The position numbers and the translations under genes are program-made. Shown piece by piece: positions 13,001 to 21,603 of a stretch of 64,000 nt of DNA (the first letter of the stretch is position 1; every line of letters begins with the position of its first letter). Source of the DNA: Bactrocera neohumeralis (lineage: Eukaryota; Arthropoda; Insecta; Diptera; Tephritidae). Under the pieces are notes generated by a model, which saw only the letters and a list, made by a program, of their open reading frames with translations, was not told the origin of the DNA and did not search any database. The stretch spans positions 68,728,821 to 68,792,820 of the forward strand of contig NC_065920.1 of the NCBI RefSeq assembly GCF_024586455.1. The letters run 5' to 3'.

Positions 13001-16000
13001 CTTGCATTGAAAATGTTAAGTATAAATAAATAATATACATAACTAAAATTGTATCTAAACTTTTAATGAAATTTTTTTTAAATTTTAGAAAAATATCACC
13101 CTATGGCAACTCTTAAAAATATATTATGAAACGATAAACATTTTTTTAGTTTTGAAAAGAAAAATTATAACGATTTGCAACCCTTAAAATATTTTTTTGC
13201 TTTTTTTTTGTTTTTTAATTATTAACACTATGTGGCAACCCTTCAAACACTTGTATTGAAAATGTTACGTATAAGTAAATAATATAACTAAAATAGTATC
13301 TAAAATTTTAATGAAAATTTTTTTTAAATTTGAAAAAAAATATCACCCTATGGCAACTCTTAAAAATATATTATGAAAAGATAAACAGTTTTTAGTTAAA
13401 AAAAAAAAAAATTAACGATTTGCAACCCTTAAAATATTTTTATTTTTCAGAAAAATAATTTACGTTAAATGTAAAATATGTATAAGTAAATAATTAAATT
13501 AAAATTTTAAATAAAAGTTAATTAAAATATTTTAAACTTTTGTAGTAACAAAATAATCACAATATGGCAACCTTTAAAAACTTATTTTCAAAATACTAAA
13601 AACAAATAAATAACCATACTTAAAATGTATATAAAACATACTGCAATTATTTTTAAATTAAAAATAAAGCTTACCATATGGCAACCCTCAGATTGGCTAT
13701 GGTTATCATACATATAAAGAATAGGCAAAGAAGCGTGTCATAAGAAAGCCAGTTTACCTCTCAAAAAGTAAAAAGAATAAAAGTTAAAAACTCTGGGGAT
13801 TGTATACGTAAAGAGGAACCCGCGGGGATCTAACATTTTTCGACGAGTTCCATACGATACGGCACCATTTTATAACTGACCTAATTGATTAACGCAATGA
13901 AATCGGCATTTATTCCAAACAGTCGATCTATCAATAAACCTAATTCCTTTCGAAGTTAAGAAGTCTGCAGTTAGAATTTTGAAGTGTCTTCGCCAAATAC
14001 GTGGCTGGGCATGACTAGGCGATCAAAAGATTGAATATTGCATGGAGAATTTGGAGAGTTCGAGCTAATAGATCTCACCGTTTTCTAGAAATTTAAATCA
14101 GAATATGTAATATGTGTGGTATCTGAAGGAGGGGGTAATCTGGTGAAAACTAGATTCTCTTACTAAACGGTGAACGCAGGTGCATAAAGTGCCACTAAAA
14201 AATTCTTATGCAATACCAACGAAAGCGCGCCAGCCCAACACCCTTTCGTTATATTTTAATTTTTTTTTTATTTTTAATTGTTTTGTTTTTGTCATAAATT
14301 TCCTAATACCACCGCGTTTGTTCCAGCGACTTCTAAATACTTCCTATTTGATTTTATTTTGCTACCATTTCACAAACACGTACCATTACGCGCCGCGTTG
14401 CTGTTCCTACAGCTTACAGCTTAAGCGCACGACACGCACGCATTGCTGTTGTTGCGCCTGTTGTTATTGCTGTTGGCGCGCAAGAGGAACTCACTTAAGC
14501 GTGACGTAGAGCATCCGCTCGCTCCCATTTTTCATGGCGCACTTTGAATTTCATGACTTTTCCACGATATTCAACGATTGCAAGCGGCAGCGCGGCCCAA
14601 CGCATGACAGCAACGCGCGGTGCGTAAATTTCAAAGCACTGAAATAAAAAAAAAAACATATGTGTTCCCAAGCAAGCCGTTTAGCAGATGTACACGTTTT
14701 GATTCATGATTTGTGTTTTGTTTTTGCTGTTTGTTGTAAACGCGGCACTTGATGTTGTACGCGCTGTGTACTTGACAGGGCTGAGAGCGCGGCGCGAACG
14801 TTTAACACCCATGACGCGGAGTTGTGCACTTTTTTCCTACTCATTTGATTTATTTTCGTTTTTGCTTCTTATTTTTCCGCATTTCTTCGGTTCATTACGC
14901 GCATGTTTTTGTTGTATATTGCTGTTGTTGTTAAGCTCAAACTGTCGCAAATCATCATTTGCAACTATGCAGATGCTCCAGATAGCGCTGTCGTTAGCAT
15001 ATACCATGTGCGTACGCTAATGTTTATACTACACATATATGTATGTGTGCATATAAAGCTTTTTTGTTGTTGTTCTAACTAATACTAGCCATTTCATGAC
15101 AAGATACTGTCGGTAAATGTCATTACGCTTGCTGTCTCTATTTTATTGGTGTTGTTTTTAGTACTTTGATTGCCATCAAACGTTGTTGCTGTTTTTGTGG
15201 TTGTTGTTTTATTAGCCACAGTTGGCATTGCTGCTGGGCGCTGTACATATGCGCGTAGTATGGGTATGGTATGATGTAATAACCGTGACCTGAATCTTAT
15301 GTCAGGTGTAACGTTCCATGTTTGCGGTCGAAATGGTTTGGTACACCGCGTTGTTGTTGTTGTTGTCAATCACAAAGTTTGTAATTTTATGAACATGACT
15401 TCAATGTGGCTTTGCAGCCAGCTATTACGTGGATTAGATATGTACAAATGTATGTCCAATGCACAATTATTGGCATATGTGGTCTGCGCATGCGTAGTTG
15501 AATTTGCATATTTCATAACATTGAATAATGTAACAATAACAGTTGAAATTAGCGCGAAATTTTGTGATTTTCATGAAATTTTGGTTGTGTGTAGTTAATT
15601 AGAACCCAGTAAAAAATAAAATATCATAAATATATATAAAACATATGTCACGTGGTTATTCAAGTTGCTTTTTCATTGCTTCAATGTTTCTCATTTTTAC
15701 TCAGTTTTCAATAATTTTTTTTCTAAAAACGTAAAAACGTAGTAAAAAGCTTTACCTTCGACTTTAGTCTGAGCTACAAACTTCAAACCAGATAAGCAAA
15801 AAATACTTTTCTCATATTCACATTACGAGTTTTCATATTCAAAACAAAAGCGTAAACATATACATATGTCGATGAACATACATAACGGTACTTACGAAGT
15901 TCGATATTGCAATATACCAGATATATTCTGCCCACTTTCAGGTATATATTCTGTATACCTGATATATATACCTATATGTATATCTGATATATACATATAT

Positions 16001-18730
16001 ACCTGAAAGTGCACAGTGGCAATTCTGGTATATAACAAGATCGGACTTCGTATGTGCCGTTATGTATGTACATATATTAGAGTTACTACCCTATATCTAT
16101 ATATAATACCATATATATTCTGCCTACTTCCATATTATACTCTGCTCACTTGGTAGTCTCGAAAAACTTTAATTCGAATATATGTAGGACTAGACACAAA
16201 AATATAATAATAATTTGTTTTCTTAGAGTTTAGTCTTCTTTAAACTAAATATAAATTTCACAGTCTTATCAGGGAGCGAATCTTGTCTACAGTATGGCCA
16301 ACATTCTGTAGAGCTTTCATATCAGTTATGCCAGTAGTGGCCAATTGTATACATACTAAACGTTTCATTTTCCACAGCTTCCATATTAATTCAATGGTGA
16401 TGATCAAACTTGCTCTAGAGCTTTCAGCTAACAAAGCTTTCATATCAATTCTACCAGTAGTGGCCAATTGTATACCAAACGTTTCATTTCACACAGCTTC
16501 CATATTAATTCAACAGTGGCGACCGATCTCTGAAGCTTCGTGATGGCCAAACTTGCTCCAGAGCTTTCAACTTACAAAGATTTCCTATCCGCCAGTAGTG
16601 ACCAATTATATACTAAAACTATCGTGTTACATAGTTTTCATATCAATTCAACAATGATGGCCAAACTTGCTTTAGCGCTTTCAGCTTATAAAGCTTTCAT
16701 ATCAGTTCTAGCAGTAGTGGCCAATTATATACTAAAACTCTCATATCACATATCTTTCATATCAATTAAACAGTGATGGACAAACTTTCTCTGAAGCTCA
16801 CCTCACCTTATAAAGCCTTCATAAGAGTTCTAGCAGTAGTGACCAACTATATACTAAACCTTTTATATTACAGCGCTTTCATATCTGTTCTAGCAGAAGT
16901 GAATAGTCATACTCTAAAGCTTTCATAATTTTTCTTCTGTAGTACCAAACCATGTCTAGGAGCTTTCATATATATTTATAACTTCAAAAGCGCAAAAGCT
17001 TTTAAACAGAGGATTTATCATAGTACATATAAAATATTTCCCAAATATATTATTATTATTCCAACAAAAATATTTCACGTTCTGACATACCAATGAATAT
17101 TGGTTGTTTTATTAGGGGTCTAAGGTCTTTTACCATTGTAGCACAACGTTCTTGTTATTTTTGTTCTAATTTCCAATATGGTATGGTTTTATAGTTATGG
17201 ACTTCATCCTACAACCCATTTCGTTCTATTTTAATCAAAAAACTATGTATTAGTATTCGTTCGGAATCTTATATCTCACAAAAGAATCATTTGAAAAAAC
17301 CTTTTCCCTGCTTCAAAACATTACCTCGGATACATATTTTATTGATAAGAAAACTTGTATTCATAATTATATGAAAGCATCCGAAATCAAACTATTGCTA
17401 CTCAAAGTTCAAACACAGGGTTATTGAAAAATTCTATTATTTGATATACCAAATAGTCACCAACATAATTTTTGCAAATGCCCAGCCTTCAGCCGACTGA
17501 GATGGGATATTTTTCACGAGTTACAATTCTCCAACTTAAAAGACATTGGGCAGCTGGTTTGGCAAAAAATTAGAGTTTTTTTACCAAATCCTCTGAATTT
17601 CTGGATAAGACTTAATTTTCTTACCACCCGGGGGGCATAATGGGCCTAATGATGGCGTAGATGCGGCCGCTTGTGACTTGACGCTCCTAGTATGTACTCT
17701 CTGTTTTTACGAGATTTACTCTTACGTACTTGTTTTATTTTTAATTCGTTCCATTTGGAAGTAATTGATAATACCGTTATTAGTTTTATTATAACTTTTT
17801 AGCAGCCATTTCCGTTATTCCTTCTTATATTTATAATCACACCATAGTGCTTTTGGCATTTAAATAACATTTTCGCTGACTTTTCATTGTACGTATATTC
17901 TTATACTTAAGCATATGTACTTCTATTAGTGCTAGTGTTCAGCTTAAGTCCAATTGTGTACTTAAAGTATATTTTATTGTTGTAATAAAATAAAAATTGC
18001 ATAGAAAATGCATGAACGTACTTGTGTCTAACGCAGCAGACTCATTAAAAGCCAGTTAATTTGCCAGCACAAAAGTGCGCATGGCGAATAAATAGATGAT
18101 AAAAATGGAAATAACAATTAACACAAGAATAATAACAATAGAGAAGAGAATCAGAAAAATAATATGCTATAAATGTAGACAATTATTAAGTATGTGCGGG
18201 GAATTAATGCAAAAAAGATGCCAAGTCACGATAAGATACGATGCGCTTTAGTTGCAAGCAGTAGAAGAGCACTACAATTAGAAGCCGTTGCACCATTGTT
18301 TACCAACACAAACATGTCTTCATATATTTTTGCAATTATGTGGCAGCCTCGCGTAGCGCTAACAACTTAAAAATGCATTACTTGTGGCATAACAATGAAA
18401 CATTGCCGCCAATGGCATATGAGCAACCATTACTGAGACGCTTGTAGAACGTGCTGAAGAAATAACTATTCTTCTGCATTTGCATTTAAAATCGTCGGCA
18501 GTAATTTGAGAAGATCGTATAACTAAATATATGCTAATAGTGGTAAAATTATTGCTTTGGAAATGATTTTAATGAGACTGTAAGGAAAAATACATGGAAG
18601 ATGACACTGCGTATGAGTAACTTCTTAAATGTGGGTGTTTGAGGCTTTTGTTTGTATTTATGCCATAGACTTGTATATTATTATAACTTTTGTTTTAAAC
18701 TTGTGTACTTACTCGTGTTACAATCACCAT
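899..18730 (-). CDS. ck: crinkled, unconventional myosin VIIa heavy chain (nine coding exons, 3' end outside window)
   Basis: An actin-based motor. In Drosophila, myosin VIIa acts in bristle, wing-hair and denticle shaping and in hearing; the human counterpart is MYO7A. Joined exons give 2057 whole codons: motor 1-735 (P-loop GESGAGKT 156-163, switch I NDNSSRFGK 205-213, switch II DIFGFE 431-436), five IQ motifs about 742-848, an E/R/K-rich helix about 855-917, MyTH4 about 990-1240, FERM about 1245-1555, SH3 about 1563-1630, MyTH4 about 1665-1840 and FERM from about 1845 on. Both MyTH4 domains carry LRDEIYCQ. Every junction is GT-AG and phase-consistent. From memory the fly protein has about 2167 residues, so roughly 110 are missing to the left. 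The N-terminus MVIVTRGDYIWIEP and the close match throughout separate it from the paralogue myosin VIIb (Myo28B1). I see no frameshift or lost key residue. Confidence 0.97.
1116..2465 (-). CDS. ck: ck coding exon 8 (SH3, second MyTH4, start of second FERM)
   Basis: Codes for residues 1559-2009. It begins SRYVIAIQDY, an SH3 domain with the typical ALYDY-like strand and GDLIILED. MyTH4-2 follows from about 1665, with [17 protein letters not shown] as its core, then FERM-2 with KVYFPDDTDEAF and EGFSLFVKIADKV. The acceptor is tattacag (ending 2466) and the donor is ATACC|gtgagt at 1115. The exon completes an Arg codon split CG|T and ends in a Pro codon split CC|A. There are no stops or frameshifts over 1350 bp. 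Confidence 0.97.
2525..3975 (-). CDS. ck: ck coding exon 7 (rest of first MyTH4, first FERM)
   Basis: Codes for residues 1076-1558 plus two bases, from EFQEAQLMGLDPEAF to VYFLDGLKKR. It holds the first MyTH4 core ([20 protein letters not shown]) and a full FERM unit with F1-, F2- and F3-type segments, ending in SSQKTNKVFTQTFSL and the PH-like C-lobe. MyTH4-FERM units of class VII tails bind cargo and can fold back on the motor. The acceptor is cgcgcgcag and the donor is CG|gtaagt at 2524. The exon is 1451 bp. Confidence 0.97.
4041..4349 (-). CDS. ck: ck coding exon 6 (start of first MyTH4)
   Basis: Codes for residues 973-1075, DIIGPLHVSEDEEDL to RNFIRSK, in phase 0 at both ends (309 bp). An acidic stretch (SEDEEDLSEF) precedes the MyTH4 start KFAATYFQG. 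The acceptor is cattacag (ending 4350) and the donor is AAA|gtaagt at 4040. The flanking introns are only 57 and 65 bp. Confidence 0.97.
4407..6492 (-). CDS. ck: ck coding exon 5 (most of the motor, neck and helix)
   Basis: The largest exon, 2086 bp, codes for residues 277-972. It holds switch II [20 protein letters not shown], the actin-binding region, the SH1-type helix ([20 protein letters not shown]) and the converter end. Five IQ repeats follow (QRTIRGWVYRRR, QRFWKGYAQRQR, QALIRSRVLSHR, QAHARGYLVRRE, QSHVRRMIAMRK), which bind calmodulin-type light chains. Next is an alternating charged segment like a single alpha helix, then a Ser/Asp-rich linker. The acceptor is cacctacag and the donor is GAG|gtgcgt at 4406. 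Confidence 0.97.
6493..8089 (-). repeat. ck intron 4 with a degenerate repeat of about 90 bp
   Basis: From about 6955 to 8050 the intron consists of diverged tandem units, each containing ataaactcggagttta, a T-run and a form of gtgtttaccatta or acgagttta. The aaactcgg landmark occurs near 7242, 7335, 7425, 7570, 7663, 7796 and 7887, about 90 bp apart with two extra insertions. There is no coding potential. The remainder, 6500-6955, is AT-rich with nothing recognisable. Confidence 0.8.
8090..8290 (-). CDS. ck: ck coding exon 4 (motor, after switch I)
   Basis: Codes for residues 210-277. It starts with the base completing the Arg of NDNSSR, then FGKYIDIHFSSSGVIEGAKIEQYLLEKSR and on to LDLGNAADYK. 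The acceptor is ttcgttgcag (ending 8291) and the donor is TATAA|gtaagt at 8089. Its 201 bp keep phase 2 on both sides. Confidence 0.96.
8354..8703 (-). CDS. ck: ck coding exon 3 (ATP-binding P-loop and switch I)
   Basis: Codes for residues 94-209 plus two bases, TYTGSILVAVNPYQ to AKTVRNDNSS. It contains the P-loop GESGAGKT (156-163) and the asparagine-rich switch I start. The acceptor is ctcacacag (ending 8704) and the donor is TCACG|gtgagt at 8353. The translation matches the fly protein as I recall it almost residue for residue. Confidence 0.97.
8773..9033 (-). CDS. ck: ck coding exon 2 (N-terminal motor)
   Basis: Codes for residues 7-93, GDYIWIEPASGREF to RYKENLIY, 261 bp in phase 0. It lacks an in-frame ATG at its start, and the acceptor tctcttccttag sits directly before GGT GAC TAC. 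The donor is TAT|gtaagt at 8772. In the fly protein GDYIWIEP is preceded by MVIVTR, which is found 9.7 kb upstream at 18713-18730. Confidence 0.96.
9345..9495 (+). mobile_element. Relic of a non-LTR retrotransposon RNase H domain
   Basis: The plus strand reads LPEYCGMFEAEVFAVGKAAE, which resembles the first strand of RNase H domains at the end of I/R1-like LINE ORF2 proteins (VFQAEV-AI-KAAE). It then degrades through VLKSREPIG to a stop. It lies antisense in ck intron 1. Nothing else of the element is recognisable. The flanks 9034-9345 and 9495-10000 show no other feature. Confidence 0.5.
10000..11260. other. AT-rich intronic sequence, nothing recognised
   Basis: Contains poly(A)/poly(T) runs (for example 10361-10370 and 10420-10430) and short unrelated ORFs only. 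No splice-flanked coding segment, repeat unit or transposon motif was found. Confidence 0.5.
11260..11780. other. Complex-sequence island in ck intron 1
   Basis: Less AT-rich than its surroundings, with (GTT)n/(AAC)n runs (gttgttgtgtttgttgttgt near 11440 and acaacaacaac near 11640) and GTGTGTGT. No ORF of interest. Simple triplet runs in otherwise unique DNA are typical of fly regulatory sequence, so an enhancer is possible but unproven. Confidence 0.4.
11780..13720. repeat. AT-rich tandem arrays punctuated by TGGCAACCCT
   Basis: Extremely AT-rich DNA broken every 100-150 bp by tatggcaacccttaaaa-like motifs (near 12593, 12735, 12873, 12983, 13103, 13173, 13232, 13352, 13420, 13566 and 13679). 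The best-preserved part is a two-copy direct repeat of 249 bp, 12972-13220 and 13221-13470, each starting atta(g/a)cactatgtggc. No coding potential. Confidence 0.85.
13720..14200. other. Intronic sequence, nothing recognised
   Basis: Moderate base composition, no ORF above background and no clear repeat. It may hold a heavily decayed mobile element but I could not identify one. Confidence 0.4.
14360..15600. other. Complex-sequence island in ck intron 1
   Basis: GC-richer than its surroundings, with GCGC-rich words (gcgcgcggtgcg-like near 14590-14630 and 14780-14800), (TGT)n/(GTT)n runs and CATATATGTATGTG. The 91-109 residue ORFs are driven by triplet repeats (for example a threonine run from ACA repeats) and are not credible proteins. 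Candidate cis-regulatory DNA; inference only. Confidence 0.4.
15876..16069. repeat. Long imperfect inverted repeat (hairpin)
   Basis: The left arm, 15876-15948, and the reverse complement of the right arm, 15997-16069, match at about 80-85% over 73 bp. Both start acatacataacgg, both contain tacgaagt and atataccaga, and both end actttcaggtatata. The 48 bp loop is TA-rich. It could be a foldback mini-transposon or a hairpin formed by inverted duplication. There is no ORF. Confidence 0.8.
16258..16965. repeat. Minisatellite of about 120-138 bp, five or more copies
   Basis: Tandem units contain gctttcatatca, agtagtggccaa and gatggccaaacttgct. The agtagtg landmark occurs at 16333, 16456, 16594, 16713 and 16834. 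Two short open frames (86 and 78 codons) run through the array on the plus strand and repeat the same peptide pattern, because the unit is close to a multiple of three. I do not call them genes. Confidence 0.85.
16966..18000. other. AT-rich intronic sequence, nothing recognised
   Basis: No repeats, motifs or ORFs above background, apart from local short duplications. Confidence 0.4.
18000..18712. other. Complex sequence just inside ck intron 1
   Basis: Mixed composition without repeats for about 500 bp (18000-18500), directly downstream of the start exon in the direction of transcription. First-intron proximal DNA often carries regulatory sites, but no specific motif can be named with confidence. 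Confidence 0.35.
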
Positions 18731-18743
18731 TTTTGAACTTCAT
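18710..18743 (-). promoter_or_regulatory. Upstream ORF overlapping the ck start codon
   Basis: An ATG at 18743-18741, 13 bases before the ck ATG and in another frame (context gtcaATGa), opens a frame that runs over the ck start. It stops at TGA formed just after the splice to exon 2: 11 codons, MKFKNGDCNTR. Such an overlapping upstream ORF could lower or tune translation of ck; that effect is inferred. Confidence 0.5.
18713..18730 (-). CDS. ck: ck coding exon 1 (initiator Met and five residues)
   Basis: ATG GTG ATT GTA ACA CGA followed by gtaagt, coding for MVIVTR in phase 0. The joined product MVIVTRGDYIWIEP equals the N-terminus I recall for fly crinkled. The start context is caaaaATGG, close to the fly consensus. 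It is too short to be found by ORF calling and was identified from the expected peptide plus the perfect donor. Confidence 0.9.
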
Positions 18744-18827
18744 TGACCAATTTTAGCGTAAAAATATTCGAAATTTCTCAAACGAATTGAGGAAATGTTG
18801 TATTTTAGTTATAAATGCGACTAGTTG
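18731..18827 (-). other. ck: ck 5' UTR part of the start exon
   Basis: Upstream of the ATG on the minus strand the sequence runs back 97 bp to a strong acceptor, tcctctctttctttccag, with AG at 18829-18828. This suggests the exon starts at 18827 and that a further upstream non-coding exon exists. If instead transcription starts nearby, this would be plain leader sequence. Confidence 0.6.
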
Positions 18828-18839
18828 CTGGAAAGAAAG

Positions 18840-19110
18840 AGAGGAAAATTAGTAAAATATTTAAGGTTATATAATTTTAATTACAGTGGAATTAATTACC
18901 TTAATAATAAATAATTATATAAATTTTAAATTAATTTAGTGAGATTATTAATTAGTGACATAAGAAAAAAAAAATTAAAAATTAAATAATAATTACATAA
19001 ATTATACAAATTTTAAATTAAATTATATTAATTTAATTAATTAGTGATATAATAAAGAGTTATATTCCATGATTTTAACAGCAAAAACATACTTTGACCT
19101 AAAAAAGAAA
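18840..19110. other. AT-rich upstream sequence
   Basis: Runs of aaattaatt-like sequence with no feature beyond the polypyrimidine tract of the acceptor at its left end (18831-18850 on the plus strand reads as purines). Confidence 0.4.
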
Positions 19111-19800
19111 TATATTTTTTAAGGTAGCCAGATGTATTTCAATTGACAAAATAAAAAATATTTTAATGTTTTGACAGGTCTTCACAATGTTTCAAAGACA
19201 CTTATTTTCGCTTTAACAAAAGAATAATATTTTCTGTAGTTACCACCTGACTATAAGTCAAGATAATATTGGAAAAATAATAAATAATTACAATAATATT
19301 TTTTAAATAAATTTAAATAATTGATACAATAAAAGTAACATCATTTTAACATCAATAATTTAATAATAATAATATATATTTTAAGGTTGCCAGATGTATT
19401 TTATTAAAAAAAATTAAAAATATTTCAAAGCTATAACAGGTTTTAAGATATTGGGAAAACACTTATCGCTTTAACATAAGAATAAATTTTAATGTAGTTG
19501 CCACCTGATTATAAATTAATATAATATTTGAAAAATAATAAATAATTATATAGTTTTTATATTAAATTAAATAATTGAGATAATAAAAAATAATATAACA
19601 TCAATAATAATGTAACAAAAATCATACATTTTTAATGTTGCCAGATGTATTCTATTAAAAACAATAAAACATACATACTTTAAACCTTTGACAGATATTT
19701 AGAATATTGCCAAGACATTTATGTTCACTTTAACACAATATAATATTTCTTGTAGTTGCCACCTGACTATAAATTAATATAATATTTGAAAACACTTGGT
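19110..19800. repeat. Three-copy tandem repeat of about 255-263 bp with GTTGCCA motifs
   Basis: Each copy begins ggt(a/t)gccagatgtattt (near 19122, 19385 and 19638) and later contains gtag(t)tgccacctgac. In between are tttgacagg and cacttat. GTTGCCA is the complement of the TGGCAAC motif of the 12-13.7 kb array, so the two arrays are related in composition but face opposite ways. Confidence 0.85.
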
Positions 19801-20760
19801 ACTCTAAAATATTGATCCTCCCAGCACAGGGTATGTAAATGTTTCCAAGGCTTCATCTTAACTACACTTGGAAAAGAGCTGCCACACTTATTAAATAGTC
19901 AATTAATTTTATACATTAAAAATAATTAGAAAAAATGTCTGTATACTTAAATATAAAAATAGTGTGTTATTGTTAGCAATATTATCACTATTAGAATTTT
20001 GGAATTGCCACCTAATTTTAAATATTAAAGGTTTTAGATCAAAAATTATTAACGCATTTTTTTGCTCCAATCAGATGGCTCCAGTGTGCTATTTATACTG
20101 ACATTCAATTAAAATTATTTTGGAGTGCCCGATAAAGTTTATAAACTATTTAAATTGATACCAATATCACCAGGTGGCAACTCTTTTAAAAAGATTGTCA
20201 ACTGTAAGCCTTCTGAAACCTCTTTAGCTTGATACCATATTGCAATCATTCGTTTATCTTAAAAACACTAATTTAAACTTACTATTTTTCTATATACATA
20301 TGTACATACATACATATGTATAGTTTTTATCGTATTCAAGATTTTAAACAACTGGCAACTCTGCTAAAGAAATATATTAAATTCCTTTTTAAATATATTG
20401 AAGCCACTTCGATTTAATAATTATAGTTTTTATGCAATCATTAAAAAGATTTTTCCACTTTTCAAACAGGTGGCACCCTTATATTTTTAGATTGTCCAAT
20501 TATTAGATGAAATTATCAATGCAGTTTAACTTTCAGTATACATTTCTTTTGAACACTGCTAGCGTGACGCAGTTTTGTTGCGTAACATTAATTCGTTGCA
20601 GTCGAAAATTATTTCATAATTCAAATCTGCGTTTCCACTTGACAAATTTTCAATTTCATCTAAAAAATATTTATTACCTAATTTTGAACTTATGTAGACT
20701 TTATTGAACCATCAGCAACCACACAGTGGCACCCTGTTTCACTCACTTCAAGTTAAGTGC
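19800..20760. repeat. AT-rich DNA with scattered TGGCAAC/TGGCACC motifs
   Basis: Motifs occur near 20173 (ggtggcaactctttt), 20351 (actggcaactctgc), 20469 (aggtggcaccc) and 20727 (agtggcaccctg). Spacing is irregular (110-260 bp). This is a more decayed continuation of the neighbouring array. The 66-codon ORF near 20507 is background. Confidence 0.6.
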
Positions 20761-21600
20761 CTGTAATTTGAGTAGAATCGAAGTGCAAACCGGCCTACAA
20801 GTTTGCTAATTAATTGTTTTCGTTATTGCTATTCATATTTTATTATTATTGTTGTTATTGTATACAACAGCAACAATGTATGCACATACATATGTACATA
20901 TGTGTGTGGGTATGTTAACACATTCCACGCTGTCGTAGTTATTATGGTTGCACTTGCTTTAGTCGCTGCTGCTTTTGCTTTTGTTGTTGCATTCGAAAAT
21001 GCAACGCTCTGTGCTTTTCGCTTTACCTTCGTCGTCGTCATCAGTGTTGTCGGCTACAACGACGCTGCCTTGATTTTGAGGTGAAGTTGAATGAAATTTA
21101 CGGTAAATTAACTATGCGCCGCGCGGTGCCGCCAATGCTGAGCAGCATAAAGGAAATAGCGACAGTAACAACAACAAACAAACAATAAGAGATGTTGCAG
21201 TGGCAGCGTTGCCAGATTGTGCAGGTTTGATTTTCTCGCTTCATGCAGGCCCACAAGCGCATATTGCATGCAACGCGTTCACACAGCTGCAGACGCCACA
21301 ATTGCAGCCATAATAAATAGGCGGTCATATGTGCGCCAACGTGTGTGTGTGTGTGCATGCGCGGCGGCAAAAATATAGGAAATTATTATGTGACACGCAA
21401 ACACGTTTGCAATATATACGCTTGCATCGTTTTCTTTGTTTTACTTGATCTTTCTTTGCGCGCCTGCCAGCAGCACTTGCCACATGCGGTGGCAAATGGC
21501 GTTTTATTTGCAATGCCAGTGCGTAATATATAATATATAAATATATAATATACATAAATTGCATTTGTATAATACATATTGTATATGTATATATGTATGT
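20760..21600. other. Complex-sequence island upstream of ck
   Basis: Moderate GC, (TTG)n runs, a cgtcgtcgtcatc stretch near 21032, a GTGTGTGTGTG run near 21343 and a TATA-type microsatellite at 21525-21600. Overlapping short ORFs on both strands are low-complexity products. It could carry regulatory DNA or a 5' non-coding exon of ck, but I cannot identify donor and promoter with confidence. Confidence 0.4.
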
Positions 21601-21603
21601 ACA

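Larger units (their letters stand above)
9034..18712 (-). other. ck intron 1 (9.68 kb)
   Basis: A phase-0 intron between MVIVTR and GDYIWIEP, with donor CGA|gtaagt and acceptor ccttag. It is far longer than the other introns (57-70 bp, plus one of 1.6 kb). It contains a LINE RNase H relic, TGGCAAC arrays, a hairpin, a minisatellite and at least two islands of more complex DNA, listed separately. A long first intron in a developmental gene commonly holds enhancers; that role is inferred here. Confidence 0.9.

Noticed and set aside
16283..16776. Two short ORFs with a repeating peptide
   Set aside because: They are translations of a minisatellite; indels between units change frame elsewhere in the array.
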